Positions 40,769-50,633 of a stretch of 64,000 nt of DNA are shown here, one piece after another (the stretch's first letter is position 1; each line of letters opens with the position of its first letter). Source of the stretch: JAIVGV01 sp032229975 (GTDB lineage Bacteria > Acidobacteriota > Blastocatellia > Pyrinomonadales > Pyrinomonadaceae); contig JAVXVG010000028.1 in assembly GCA_032229975.1 (NCBI GenBank), forward strand, positions 1 to 64,000, in the 5' to 3' direction. The notes under the pieces were generated by a model. It was not told the origin of the DNA, did not search any database, and was given only the letters and a program-made list of their open reading frames with translations. The position numbers and the translations under genes are program-made.

Positions 40769-42964
40769 TCACAGGTTCGGGCTGCGCGGGAACTTGAGGA
40801 ACGGCAAGCGCACGCCGCGTATGAAGAACTGATCTGCGCGCATCGCTTCGGGCGGCGCGAAGCCGATGGCCCCTGCCGCCGCGATGAGATCATCTTGATC
40901 GACGCCGTCGCCACTGATGCCAATGCCGCCGACCAGCTCGCCGTTCTTATAAAGCGGCACGCTGCCCGGAAAGATTTGAATGCCGTTCGGCAAGTTCGGG
41001 ATCGACGTGCAAGGCAAGTTCGCCGGACGCGAGACGGGCGCGGCGAGCGGCGCTTCAAGATTGGCTTTGATGAGATCGAGTTGTAGTCCGACGTTAAAGA
41101 CGCTCCAACGAGAGAGAGGCGTACTCAAGGGCCCCTCTGCCGTGCCGTCGATGCCGTCGGGCAAAAATGGCCTGTGTAGAAATCCGCCCGCGCGATCACT
41201 AAACGCTATTGAGCCGTCGAAGTTGATCCCATCGGCGGCGGCGCGGTCTGCGTAAGATGCGAAGCCTGCGGCGCGTAACATCGCGCCCGCGTCGCGTCGC
41301 GAATCGAAGGCTGCGGTGCGCGCCTTCTGGGCCGACACGTCGAAGCCGAAGACCGGCGCATCCTGCGTGCGGAAGATGCCGAGCACGCGGCCATCAGCAT
41401 CGACCACGGAGATCGAGACGCGCGCCGCGCTACCCAGTGGTTGCCGGATCGCCGCGCGCGTGATGTCAGCTTGTCGCGCCGCTTGCGTGATGATGGCCGT
41501 CACGTCCGCGCTGGTAAGTGCGTTCGTCGATCCCGACGTGCTGCCGACGAACGGGAAGAAGCGCGTATCGACCGCGCCGCTCACGCCGCCGACCGAGGTC
41601 GGGACGAAGTATGAGGGCGAAGCGGCGTTAATCGGATAGCTGGGATCGAGTGTGCCGGGAAGAGATGCGAAAGAGATCGTCGCGGGTCGCGGCGCGTCCG
41701 CATCCGTCGCGTTCGTGTAAGGCAGGCGGATGCCGTTGACGAGAATTTGATCGGCGCGTATGTCGGTCGGCGGTTCGTAGCCGCGCGCGGCGGCGACGGC
41801 GATCAACTCCTCGAATGGTTTGTCGAAGTCCGCAGGGTCGCGATCAACTGTATAGACGCCGTCGCCTTCGATGCCGACTCCGCCCGCGTGCAGGCCGTTC
41901 TTGTAGAGCGGCAGGCCCCCTGCGTCGCCCGACATTCCAAAAGGTAGACCGGGCTTCTTCACGTCCGAGCATTCGAGTTGCGAGAACTGCACGCCGTAGA
42001 GTGGGCCACCCGGTTGATTGGAGACGGCGGGCGGAAAGTGCTCTTGAATGATGAAGCCTGCGGTGCGCGTCGTGAAGGCGTTGCCCTGCGTGCTGAAGAA
42101 CGCGGCCGTTCCCGCCTTCGAGATGGCCGCGCGTGGCACGGGAAGCAACGACGGATCGAGGTTCGTTCCTTCGAGGCCTTGGGCGACGAGGCCCGTCGCG
42201 TTGTTGGGCGATTGATTGAACGCCGCGCCGCCGCGAAACTGCGTGCGATCCGTCGCGCCGTTCATGCGAAAGACGCCGAGGACGTTGCCTTCTTTGTCCG
42301 TCACGGCCACTGTGACGGCGCGATTCAGAGCGACTGCGGCGGAGACAGCCTGCGCGATGATCGCGCGCACGTCGTCCGTATTGAGATTGCCCGCAGTGAT
42401 CGAGTTGACCGGCGGTGTCGGGGCGACCACAGGAGGCGCGGGCGTCGGGATCGATCCGGCATCATCGGGAAGGCCGCCGCCGACGTGGCCGACGCCGACT
42501 CGCACACGATTGCTCGCCACGCCGCGCACAGAGATGCGCACGAGCACGTCGCCCGCGTCTGCGAGCGCACCGTCGAGCCGCAACGTGACGGAGGACATCC
42601 ACTGCTGACCGGCCACAGGCGAGACGTTTTCGACGGCGAGTGGATAGACATGATGCGTGCCGTCTTCCGCATCGGCTGTGATGACAGAGGCGTCGTCGGT
42701 CGCGGCGAGATTGAGCGCGAAGAGTTGCACACGCGTGCGACGATCTGCTGAGAGCGTGTGCGGCGAATTGATCGGGAAAGGCTCGGACGTGTGGGCCACA
42801 GCATCCCATGCGATGGCGCGCGTCGAGGTAAGTTGACTGACAAGCACGGGACGCGAGGCTTGCGCCGTCGATCTTTTTTCGACGGACGACAAACACGCGA
42901 GCGCGACGATGAGCGCGACGAGAGGCGCGAGCGCGCGCCGCAGTATTGATCTATGAAGGCTCAT
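40769..42964 (-). CDS. Secreted protein with two GlcG/HbpS heme-binding domains
   Basis: A 731-residue exported protein (signal peptide about residues 1-35, APLVALIVALACLSS). Residues about 50-160 form a beta-rich domain, followed by a Pro-rich linker. Two copies of the GlcG/HbpS (DUF336) fold follow, at about 195-420 and 478-725, each with the pattern VTDKEGNVLGVFRM or VVDADGRVLGIFRT early and LPLYKNG...GGVGI(E/S)GDGV late. HbpS-like domains bind heme or act as small-molecule sensors. A tandem secreted copy beside multiheme cytochromes suggests heme storage, delivery or scavenging at the envelope; this is an inference. Confidence 0.78.
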   Translation of the reverse strand: MSLHRSILRRALAPLVALIVALACLSSVEKRSTAQASRPVLVSQLTSTRAIAWDAVAHTSEPFPINSPHTLSADRRTRVQLFALNLAATDDASVITADAEDGTHHVYPLAVENVSPVAGQQWMSSVTLRLDGALADAGDVLVRISVRGVASNRVRVGVGHVGGGLPDDAGSIPTPAPPVVAPTPPVNSITAGNLNTDDVRAIIAQAVSAAVALNRAVTVAVTDKEGNVLGVFRMNGATDRTQFRGGAAFNQSPNNATGLVAQGLEGTNLDPSLLPVPRAAISKAGTAAFFSTQGNAFTTRTAGFIIQEHFPPAVSNQPGGPLYGVQFSQLECSDVKKPGLPFGMSGDAGGLPLYKNGLHAGGVGIEGDGVYTVDRDPADFDKPFEELIAVAAARGYEPPTDIRADQILVNGIRLPYTNATDADAPRPATISFASLPGTLDPSYPINAASPSYFVPTSVGGVSGAVDTRFFPFVGSTSGSTNALTSADVTAIITQAARQADITRAAIRQPLGSAARVSISVVDADGRVLGIFRTQDAPVFGFDVSAQKARTAAFDSRRDAGAMLRAAGFASYADRAAADGINFDGSIAFSDRAGGFLHRPFLPDGIDGTAEGPLSTPLSRWSVFNVGLQLDLIKANLEAPLAAPVSRPANLPCTSIPNLPNGIQIFPGSVPLYKNGELVGGIGISGDGVDQDDLIAAAGAIGFAPPEAMRADQFFIRGVRLPFLKFPRSPNL

Positions 42965-43336
42965 GTGGCCGCATCAGTGATTGATGAGTGTGGCAATATG
43001 CTTTCGTGTTGAATGTTCGGGAACAAATCCTTGCGTCATGCAGCCTCGTCAATTTACCACTTCCCTTTCGCTCGTCAAGACGATTCTCTGCGACAGTCGT
43101 CCGCTCTCTCCAAACGCTCGGACGTTTGTTGAATCGATGAGAAGAATTGCGCCTCTTGCCTTGCGGAAAAAGTCGTTGCCGCACTCTCGCGTTCTATGTT
43201 ACACCCTTCGACATGGGCTTTCGTCGCATAAGAACATGATGTCAAACGGCTCTCCCCTGCGAGGCTCTCCATTATCAACGCAGCACTTCAACAGGCGCGA
43301 CGCAAACGAGCAAGTCCGATCAAGATAGGTCTCCGC
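42965..43336. other. Intergenic region between divergent heme-binding and barrel genes
   Basis: The 372-bp gap holds no credible gene. It must contain the promoters of both divergent genes, but no pair of -35 and -10 hexamers at a normal distance stands out on either strand. A small palindrome, CAAACG-CTCGGA-CGTTTG, near 43111-43128 is the only structure I noticed. Confidence 0.4.
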
Positions 43337-45445
43337 ATGACTCGGCGAAGATTCACGATCAGGCTCAGACGTGCGAGTTTGTTTGCGCTCACGCTCATGC
43401 TCGTGCAATCCACTGCGCTCGCGCAGTCGCGCGGACGCATCAACGGCGTCGTGCGCGACGCATCGAATAATCTGGTCGCGCGCGCAATCGTCACCGCGAT
43501 CAATCAAGTCACGTCGCGACGAGAGACGACACGCACGACTTCTGATGGCCGCTTCGTGTTCAAACTTCCCACGGGCGCGTATCGCATCATTGTCGTAGCG
43601 ACGAACGCCGAACCAAACGAGCGCGAGAACGTCATCGTCGAATCGGGGAAAGATGCGACGGTTGAAATCGATCTGAAAGCCGCGACGAAGATCGAAGCAA
43701 GCTCCGCACAAATCCTTGATCCGACGGCGAAGGAGCAACCGCCCGGCGCGGCGGGCCCACACACCGTTGCATCCGCGCCGCAGACTGATCCGCGCATTCG
43801 CGAGGCGCGCGACCGTTGGCGCGTGAGCTTTCCCGAATACGACCGCTACGGCGACGCGGGCGGGCGCGGGCGCGACGTGCCCTTTCGTCGCGGGCATTGG
43901 TATAACCCTTATGATCAGAATCAACTCAAGGGCGACTATCCCATCTTCGGCAATAAAATTTTCATGATCATCTCTGCGTCTGACACTCTGAAGGTTGAGC
44001 AACGACGCACGCCTCTGCCGTCGAACGTCAACAGCGCGCGACCCGGCAGCGCGGAGTTCTTCGGCAAGCCCGAAGTGCTGGCCTTCGATCAACAGCTCCA
44101 ATTCTCAATCGAACTCTTTCATGGCGATACGACTTTTCGCCCGCGCACGTGGGCCATCAAACTGTCGCCCACGTTCAGCCTCCCGAATTTCGTTCACGCC
44201 AAAGAGAACGGCATCATCGACATCAATCCCGCGCGCGGCACGAATCGCACGGACACGCATTTCTCTTTCGAGGAGGCCTTCGCCGAAGTGAAACTCGCGG
44301 ACACGAACGCGAACTTCGACTTCATCTCTGTGCGCGCAGGCATTCAACCATTCGTCTCAGACTTTCGCGGCTTCCTCTTCTCCGACAACAATCTCGGCGC
44401 GCGCATCTTCGGCGGCTTCGACAACAATAAGTACAATTTCAACTTCGCCTACTTCGCGCAACTCGAAAAGGACACCAACAGCGGGCTCAATCGCTTCGAC
44501 CGCCGGCCTCAGAACGTCTATCTCTTCAATCTCTATCGACAGGACTTCATACGCCACGGCTTCACGGGCCAACTCACCTTTGCCTTCAACGACGACCGTC
44601 GCTCGGTCGAGTATGATCGAAACGGTTTCCTCGTCCGGCCCGCGCTCGTCGGCGACGTGAGACCACACGCGATCAAGGTCGGCTATCTCGGCTTCAACAC
44701 GGATGGTCATGTCGGTCGAATAAATTTAACCGGCTCTCTCTATTTCGCGCTCGGTGAGGACACGCGCAACCCCATCGCCGGACGCTTCCAACGCGTGCGC
44801 GCGCAGATGGGCGCGGCAGAGGCCTCCCTCGATAAAGATTTCCTGCGCTTCCGTCTCTCAGCGTTCTACGCTTCGGGCGACAAGAATCCGACGGACAAAG
44901 TTGCGACGGGCTTCGATGCGATCCTCGACGATCCGAATTTCGTCGGGGGCCAGTTCTCATTCTGGAATCGCGTCGGCATCCCGCTCACGCAGACCGCAGT
45001 CGGCCTCGTGCAGCCGAACAGCGTCTTGCCTTCTCTTCGCAGCAGCAAGACACAGGGACAGGCAAACTTCGTCAATCCCGGCATCGAGATCGCAAACGGG
45101 GGCGTCGATGCGGAGATCACGCAACGCATCAAGACGATCTTCAACGCGAACTATCTACGATTCAATCGCACGGAACCGCTCGAATACTTGCTCCACCAGA
45201 ACCACATACGCCACGACATCGGTTGGGACTTGAGTTTGGGAATTGCCTATCGCCCTCTGCTCATCAACAACATTCAATTCACCTTCGGCGCATCGACGCT
45301 CATTCCCGGTCGCGGCTTCCGAGACATCTACACCGACGCCTCGCGCGACTGTCCGCTGCCTGATTTCTGCTCCGCAGATCGCGTCATCATCGACCCGCAC
45401 AAACCGCTCTATTCTCTATTCGCGCAGGTGAAATTTATTTTCTGA
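43337..45445 (+). CDS. Outer-membrane beta-barrel protein with N-terminal carboxypeptidase-regulatory-like domain
   Basis: A 702-residue exported protein: signal peptide (about residues 1-30, ending ALAQ), a carboxypeptidase-regulatory-like beta-sandwich (about 33-110, GVVRDASNNLVARAIVTA), a linker, then a long region of alternating amphipathic strands with many Asn, Phe and Tyr up to a C-terminal SLFAQVKFIF, an outer-membrane insertion signal ending in Phe. That is the build of a barrel of 16 or more strands. It is followed after 35 bp by the giant multiheme cytochrome gene in the same orientation, so it may be the porin of a porin-cytochrome conduit. No TonB-dependent plug domain is visible. 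Confidence 0.78.
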   Translation: MTRRRFTIRLRRASLFALTLMLVQSTALAQSRGRINGVVRDASNNLVARAIVTAINQVTSRRETTRTTSDGRFVFKLPTGAYRIIVVATNAEPNERENVIVESGKDATVEIDLKAATKIEASSAQILDPTAKEQPPGAAGPHTVASAPQTDPRIREARDRWRVSFPEYDRYGDAGGRGRDVPFRRGHWYNPYDQNQLKGDYPIFGNKIFMIISASDTLKVEQRRTPLPSNVNSARPGSAEFFGKPEVLAFDQQLQFSIELFHGDTTFRPRTWAIKLSPTFSLPNFVHAKENGIIDINPARGTNRTDTHFSFEEAFAEVKLADTNANFDFISVRAGIQPFVSDFRGFLFSDNNLGARIFGGFDNNKYNFNFAYFAQLEKDTNSGLNRFDRRPQNVYLFNLYRQDFIRHGFTGQLTFAFNDDRRSVEYDRNGFLVRPALVGDVRPHAIKVGYLGFNTDGHVGRINLTGSLYFALGEDTRNPIAGRFQRVRAQMGAAEASLDKDFLRFRLSAFYASGDKNPTDKVATGFDAILDDPNFVGGQFSFWNRVGIPLTQTAVGLVQPNSVLPSLRSSKTQGQANFVNPGIEIANGGVDAEITQRIKTIFNANYLRFNRTEPLEYLLHQNHIRHDIGWDLSLGIAYRPLLINNIQFTFGASTLIPGRGFRDIYTDASRDCPLPDFCSADRVIIDPHKPLYSLFAQVKFIF

Positions 45446-45480
45446 TCGACAACGAGGTGACGAAGATAGAAGAAGCGCGT

Positions 45481-48400
45481 ATGCAACGACCCGCAAAACT
45501 CGAGCGACTCAAGCTGTGCGTTTTGATCGTCGCGCCTGCGCTTGTCGTTCTTTCGTCGTGGCTCGGCATCCCGTCGTCGGCGAGCGACTCGCATGATGCA
45601 ACGACCGCTTCGCTGTCATCGAAATTCAATCCGGCCGCTCCGCAATCAAAGGTCACTCCGCAGCCCACGCCCGAAGGCTGCGTCTCGTGTCACGCGAACA
45701 TCGAGCCGATGCACGAGACGGCCACGCGCAAATTAGAGAACGGGGATCGCGACGGTCAGAATCTTTCTTGCTCCAACTGTCATGGCGGCAACCCGGCGGC
45801 GAAGACGAAAGAAGAGGCGCACGTCCGCGCGCGCTTCCCCGAAGAGTGGAAGCGAGGCGGCCAGCCCACGAGCGCGAACCCTGAACGCACGCTCACTCTT
45901 CTTAATCGAGAGAGTTGGGAGTATGTCCGCTTCATCAACCCCGCAGACTTGCGCGTCGCACGAAAGACTTGCGGTGCGTGTCACGAGTCGGAAGTTGCTG
46001 CGAACGAGACTTCGATGATGCGCCACGGCGCGATGCTCTGGGGCGCGGCCCTCTACAACAACGGTGGCCTCTCCGTAAAAGATGCGCGCTTCGGCGAAGC
46101 ATACGTGGGCGATTCGGGTGCGCCCGCGCGCCTGCTCACCGTCCCGCAGCCGACGAAAGAGCAGACGTTAAAGAAGGGCTGGCTCGCTTTTCTCGATCCC
46201 GTTCCGCGTTGGGAAATTTCGCAGCCCGGAAATATTCTTCGCGTCTTTGAGCGCGGAGGCCGTGGCCGCTTTGAAGTCGGCCTGCCGGATCGCGAAGACG
46301 ATCCGGGCAAGCCCGACAAGGGCCTGAGCCCGCGCGGACTCGGCACGAACAATCGCACCGATCCGGTCTATCTCGGCCTGCAAAAAACTCGACTGCTCGA
46401 TCCGACTCTGAATCATCTCGGCACGAATGATCACCCCGGCGACTTTCGTTCCTCTGGTTGCTCAGCCTGTCACGTCATCTACGCCAACGATCGCAGCGCG
46501 ATCAACTCCGGCCCTTACGCGCGCTTCGGCAACCTCGGAACTTCGGCGACGAGCGACACGCAGATTCCGAAAGACGAGCCGGGCCACCCCGTCCGTCATC
46601 AACTCACGAACGCGATCCCGACCTCGCAGTGCATGGTCTGTCATATGCATCCCGGCACAAACATGGTGGCTACTTTCACAGGCATGACGTGGTGGGACAA
46701 CGAGACGGACGGCGGCAAGCTCTACCGAAAAGATCAGCACACGCCTTCGGCTGATGAAGAGCGAGAGAAACTCAATCGCAATCCAGAAGCAGCGAGTCTT
46801 AAAGGTCTCTGGTCGGAGCGCAAATTTCCCGATCGACTCTCGCCCGAAGACTTCATCACGCGCGCGGGCGATCCCTTCGGCACGCTCAATCAAAGTTTCA
46901 AGCGCATGCAGCTCGCAGACTATCATGGTCACGGCTGGCTCTTCCGCGCCGTCTTCAAACGCGACCGCGTGGGCCGTCTCTTGGACGCATATGACAAGCC
47001 GATCCAGAACGCGAATGCCGATCTGCTCGGTCGCGCCGTCGCCTTCCGTGATTCGGATAATTTCGAGTTGAAGAATAAATCGCAGTCGGCGGGCCAGCCC
47101 GTTCACCTCAAAGACATTCATCTCGAAAAAGGAATGCACTGCGTCGATTGTCACTTCCGGCAAGACGCGCACGGCACAGGGATCATCTACAACGAGCCAC
47201 GCGCTGCCGTTGAGATCAGTTGCGAAGACTGCCACGGCACGATCCGCGAGCGGGGCAGGCTCGTCACCTCCGGCTTCGCCGCCGGGCAAGCGATCAAAGA
47301 CGGCAAGCTCGTTGACGAAGACAAGGGCCGGACCTTGCGCGCGCCGCGCTCCGGCAACAAGGACATCACGCGCAACCTCTACACGACCGACGCCGAAGGC
47401 ACGCGCATCCCGGTCTTCGAGCTTGCGCCCGCCTCCGGTCTCAAGAAGAAGTCGAAGGATGCGAACGGCAAAGAGATCACCGTCGAGTTGAAGCAGGGCC
47501 AGATCGTGCAGAACTCTCTGGTCGAACCCGGCCGCTGGTGGCGCATCAAGCAGACCATCGACACGATCAATCCCGCTTCGCGCGACTACAACGAACTCTC
47601 GCGCTACGCAAAGACGATCCGCCGCGACAACCAAACGTGGGGCGACGTGCCCGCGAAGGATGAAGAGCTGGCCCACGACACGAAGCAGATGACCTGTTTC
47701 GCCTGCCACTCCGCGTGGATGACGAGTTGCTTCGGCTGCCACCTCTCGATGCAGGCGAATCGCAAGATGCCCAACCGTCACAACGAGGGCGAAGACTCAC
47801 GCAACTACACGACCTACAATTTTCAGGTCTTGCGCGACGACGTTTATATGCTCGGTCGCGACGGCACAGTCACGGGCAATCGCGTCGCGCCCGCAGCCTC
47901 GCGTTCCGGCATACTCGTCAGCTCACAGAATCAGAACCGCGAGTGGATTTATTCGCAGCAGCAGACGACCTCAGCCGAAGGCTTCGCGGGCCAGTCCTTC
48001 TCGACGCACGTCCCGCACACGGTTCGCGCGACGGAGACGAAGGGCTGCGCCGATTGTCACGTCTCGAAAGACGGCGACAACAATGCGTGGATGGCCCAGC
48101 TTCTCATGCAGGGCACGAACTTCGTTAACTTCATGGGCCGCTACGCCTACGTCGCCGCCGACGACGCGCTCGAAGCCGTCGTCGTCACCGAGCACGACGA
48201 GCCGCAAGCTGTCATCGGTAGCACGCTACATAAACTCGCCTATCCCGACGACTATAAAAAATTCGTTGATGGCAATCGCGAATTGAAAACTTCATACGAG
48301 CACGTGGGCAATCCGAAAGTTTTGCAGGTGCAGTTGCGCGGCGAGTACGCCTACGTTGCGGCGGGCGAAGGCGGCTTGCGCGTCTATGACGTTGCAGAGA

Positions 48401-49674
48401 TCGATCACAAAGGCTTCTCGGAGCGCATCACGACCGCGCCGGTCTCTCGCTTCGGTCAGCGTTTCTGGGTGAAGACGCGATATGCCACAGCCGTCGCCGC
48501 GCCCTCGACACTCGCTATCGATCCCGCACGCGCGCGACGGCCCGAAAATCAGGAGCAGCCGATTCATCCGCTCTACGGCTATCTCTACGTCGCAGACAAA
48601 TACGAGGGCCTGATCCTCGTCGGCGCGGCGACGCTGCTCGATGGCGATCCGCTCAACAATTATCTCAAGCGCGCGCTCACGTGGAATCCCGAAGGGATTT
48701 TGAACGGCGCGAGCAACATCACGATTGCGGGCACGCATGCCTACGTCACGACCGGCCACGCGCTCGTCATCATCGACATCAACGATCCGCTCAAGCCCTC
48801 GGTCGTCAAACAGATTCCACTTCGCAACCCGAAATCTGTCGCTATTCAGTTCCGATACGCCTTCGTCGTCGATGACGACGGATTGAAAGTCGTTGATGTG
48901 ACACGACCCGAACAGGCGCATTTAGTTGAAGGCGCGTTTGTGAAGCTCGATCACGCGCGCGATGTCTATGTCGCGCGCACCTACGCCTACGTCGCCGACG
49001 GAGCGGACGGCATCGCGATAGTTGATGTGACGAAGCCTGAGCAGCCGCGACCCGATCAGACCTTCAACGCGAATGGTGCAATCAACGACGCGCATCAAGT
49101 CAAAGTTGCGATGACGAACGCGAGTCTCTATGCCTACGTCGCCGATGGTCTGGGCGGCCTACGCGTTGTGCAACTCACCGATCCCGAAACGATGGAGACC
49201 TACGCGGGTTTCAGCCCGCGCCCAGAGCCGCGCCTCATCGCGACCTTCAAGACGAAGGGCCCGGCGCTCGCCGTCTCGAAAGGACTTGATCGAGATCGCG
49301 CCGTGGACGAGAGCGGCAACCAACTCGCCGTCTTCGGTCGTCGCGGCGCGCGCCCCTTCAATCTCGAAGAGATGCGCCGGATGTACCTCACCGGCGATCA
49401 ACTCTTCACCGTCACGAACCGGCCCGCCACACTCGCGCGCGATTTCAAAGTCGCCGCAGCAAGCGACATGCTGAACACGCGACGCGCCGATGTTGTCGAA
49501 GCCGCCAACTCTCACGTAGATGAGCGGCAAGCGACATCGGCCACCTTGACTCCGATCCTCTACGCATCCGCGCGACCTCGGACGACCGCGACGCTCGGAG
49601 TCACCGGCTTGCTATGCGCGTTACTTTGTTGGCGCAGGCTGAGACGTGCGAAGCGCGGGGCGGGAGAAATCTAA
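45481..49674 (+). CDS. Giant decaheme cytochrome c with seven-repeat LVIVD propeller
   Basis: A protein of 1397 residues. After an N-terminal hydrophobic export segment it has ten CxxCH motifs between residues 67 and 860 (CVSCH, CSNCH, CGACH, CSACH, CMVCH, CVDCH, CEDCH, CFACH, CFGCH, CADCH). Residues about 880-1290 carry seven LVIVD-type repeats (for example YAYVADGADGIAIVDVTKPE and HAYVTTGHALVIIDINDP), predicted to fold into a seven-bladed propeller. The C-terminus has a hydrophobic helix followed by CWRRLRRAKRG, like a membrane-anchor or sorting tail. The ATG at 45481 is chosen over the GTG at 45457. It follows the barrel gene, so a surface-exposed terminal electron carrier is likely; an oxidoreductase role is also possible. 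Confidence 0.85.
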   Translation: MQRPAKLERLKLCVLIVAPALVVLSSWLGIPSSASDSHDATTASLSSKFNPAAPQSKVTPQPTPEGCVSCHANIEPMHETATRKLENGDRDGQNLSCSNCHGGNPAAKTKEEAHVRARFPEEWKRGGQPTSANPERTLTLLNRESWEYVRFINPADLRVARKTCGACHESEVAANETSMMRHGAMLWGAALYNNGGLSVKDARFGEAYVGDSGAPARLLTVPQPTKEQTLKKGWLAFLDPVPRWEISQPGNILRVFERGGRGRFEVGLPDREDDPGKPDKGLSPRGLGTNNRTDPVYLGLQKTRLLDPTLNHLGTNDHPGDFRSSGCSACHVIYANDRSAINSGPYARFGNLGTSATSDTQIPKDEPGHPVRHQLTNAIPTSQCMVCHMHPGTNMVATFTGMTWWDNETDGGKLYRKDQHTPSADEEREKLNRNPEAASLKGLWSERKFPDRLSPEDFITRAGDPFGTLNQSFKRMQLADYHGHGWLFRAVFKRDRVGRLLDAYDKPIQNANADLLGRAVAFRDSDNFELKNKSQSAGQPVHLKDIHLEKGMHCVDCHFRQDAHGTGIIYNEPRAAVEISCEDCHGTIRERGRLVTSGFAAGQAIKDGKLVDEDKGRTLRAPRSGNKDITRNLYTTDAEGTRIPVFELAPASGLKKKSKDANGKEITVELKQGQIVQNSLVEPGRWWRIKQTIDTINPASRDYNELSRYAKTIRRDNQTWGDVPAKDEELAHDTKQMTCFACHSAWMTSCFGCHLSMQANRKMPNRHNEGEDSRNYTTYNFQVLRDDVYMLGRDGTVTGNRVAPAASRSGILVSSQNQNREWIYSQQQTTSAEGFAGQSFSTHVPHTVRATETKGCADCHVSKDGDNNAWMAQLLMQGTNFVNFMGRYAYVAADDALEAVVVTEHDEPQAVIGSTLHKLAYPDDYKKFVDGNRELKTSYEHVGNPKVLQVQLRGEYAYVAAGEGGLRVYDVAEIDHKGFSERITTAPVSRFGQRFWVKTRYATAVAAPSTLAIDPARARRPENQEQPIHPLYGYLYVADKYEGLILVGAATLLDGDPLNNYLKRALTWNPEGILNGASNITIAGTHAYVTTGHALVIIDINDPLKPSVVKQIPLRNPKSVAIQFRYAFVVDDDGLKVVDVTRPEQAHLVEGAFVKLDHARDVYVARTYAYVADGADGIAIVDVTKPEQPRPDQTFNANGAINDAHQVKVAMTNASLYAYVADGLGGLRVVQLTDPETMETYAGFSPRPEPRLIATFKTKGPALAVSKGLDRDRAVDESGNQLAVFGRRGARPFNLEEMRRMYLTGDQLFTVTNRPATLARDFKVAAASDMLNTRRADVVEAANSHVDERQATSATLTPILYASARPRTTATLGVTGLLCALLCWRRLRRAKRGAGEI

Positions 49675-50549
49675 GCGGCCCTCTTCATCCATTCAATGCA
49701 GCCTTCGAGGTGCGCGCGCATCGCCTCCGGCGTGTCTTGATGTATGCGACCGTGGCCGGGCAGCACCCACTCGAAGCTATAGTCGAGCAGCCTCTCCATC
49801 GAGTCGATCTGTTCATCCCACGAGAACCAGCACGCGCTGCGGAACGCAGTGAGCGTGGCGCGCGCTGGCGACCACGCGAGATGATCGCCTGTGAAGAGGA
49901 ACTTGTCGCGATAGAGCAAGACTTGCGAGCCGCGCGTGTGTCCGGGCGTGGGGATGACGACGAGATCATCATCGAGTTTGACCGGCCCATCGCCTTCGAC
50001 GACGCGCTCCATGCCGCGTCGTCGCGCGCCGTCGCGCTCGTGCATGACGCGCGTGGCCCGGAATCGTTCGGCGTAGCGCGCGTGGTCGGCGATGTCGTCA
50101 ACGTGCGAGAGGAACATCAGCGAGACGCCGCCGAGCGCGGCGATCTTTTTGACGAGGCGCGAGGTGAAGCGCGGCGAATCGACGAGGATGTTGCCGCCCT
50201 CTGCTTCAGCTCGCGTGATGAGATAACTCCACGCGCCGAAACTCGACTCGGAGGTGAAGCCGCAGAAGTAAACGTTCTCAGCGATGGGATCGGGAAAGGC
50301 ATCGACGCCGATGTTCGCGTCGAAGCGGCGCGACGTGCCGATGGAAGTCGTGGGGCAGGCGGCGAGGGCCATCAAAGCGCGGCGGACTTCTTCCTCCCTT
50401 TCAGGCTGTCGATAGACGCTCGATTGATCGCCGTGATCGCGAAAAGTCGCGGGCGCGATCTGGCGGCAGGCGTCACAGTCGATGCACGTGGAATCGACGT
50501 AGAAATCGCCCGCGACATTTTCCGCGAGTCGCTTTGAAAGGCTTGCCAT
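49671..50549 (-). CDS. Ferredoxin / metallo-beta-lactamase-fold fusion protein
   Basis: A 292-residue protein. The first 75 residues form a ferredoxin domain with CIDCDAC and a later CPTTSI cysteine. The rest is a metallo-beta-lactamase fold with HVDDIADH (variant of HxHxDH), PTPGHTRGSQ, FTGDHLAW and VLPGHGRIH, so the metal ligands appear intact. Such fusions occur in several bacterial groups and are usually annotated only as MBL-fold hydrolases. The metal centre may be a Zn or Fe site, and the cluster suggests redox sensing or electron supply. Its 3' end overlaps that of the giant cytochrome gene by 4 bp in convergent orientation. Confidence 0.8.
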   Translation of the reverse strand: MASLSKRLAENVAGDFYVDSTCIDCDACRQIAPATFRDHGDQSSVYRQPEREEEVRRALMALAACPTTSIGTSRRFDANIGVDAFPDPIAENVYFCGFTSESSFGAWSYLITRAEAEGGNILVDSPRFTSRLVKKIAALGGVSLMFLSHVDDIADHARYAERFRATRVMHERDGARRRGMERVVEGDGPVKLDDDLVVIPTPGHTRGSQVLLYRDKFLFTGDHLAWSPARATLTAFRSACWFSWDEQIDSMERLLDYSFEWVLPGHGRIHQDTPEAMRAHLEGCIEWMKRAA

Positions 50550-50633
50550 TGCTACTCAAATGATAGCCGACCGGCGCGCGCGCGCGAAGCGCACAAACGC
50601 TTTTGAGGTCTGAGGCGGGACGCTTCAACTTCA

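Noticed and set aside
46462..47781. A 439-codon minus-strand open frame
   Set aside because: Antisense to the ten-heme cytochrome; the heme motifs prove the plus-strand frame.
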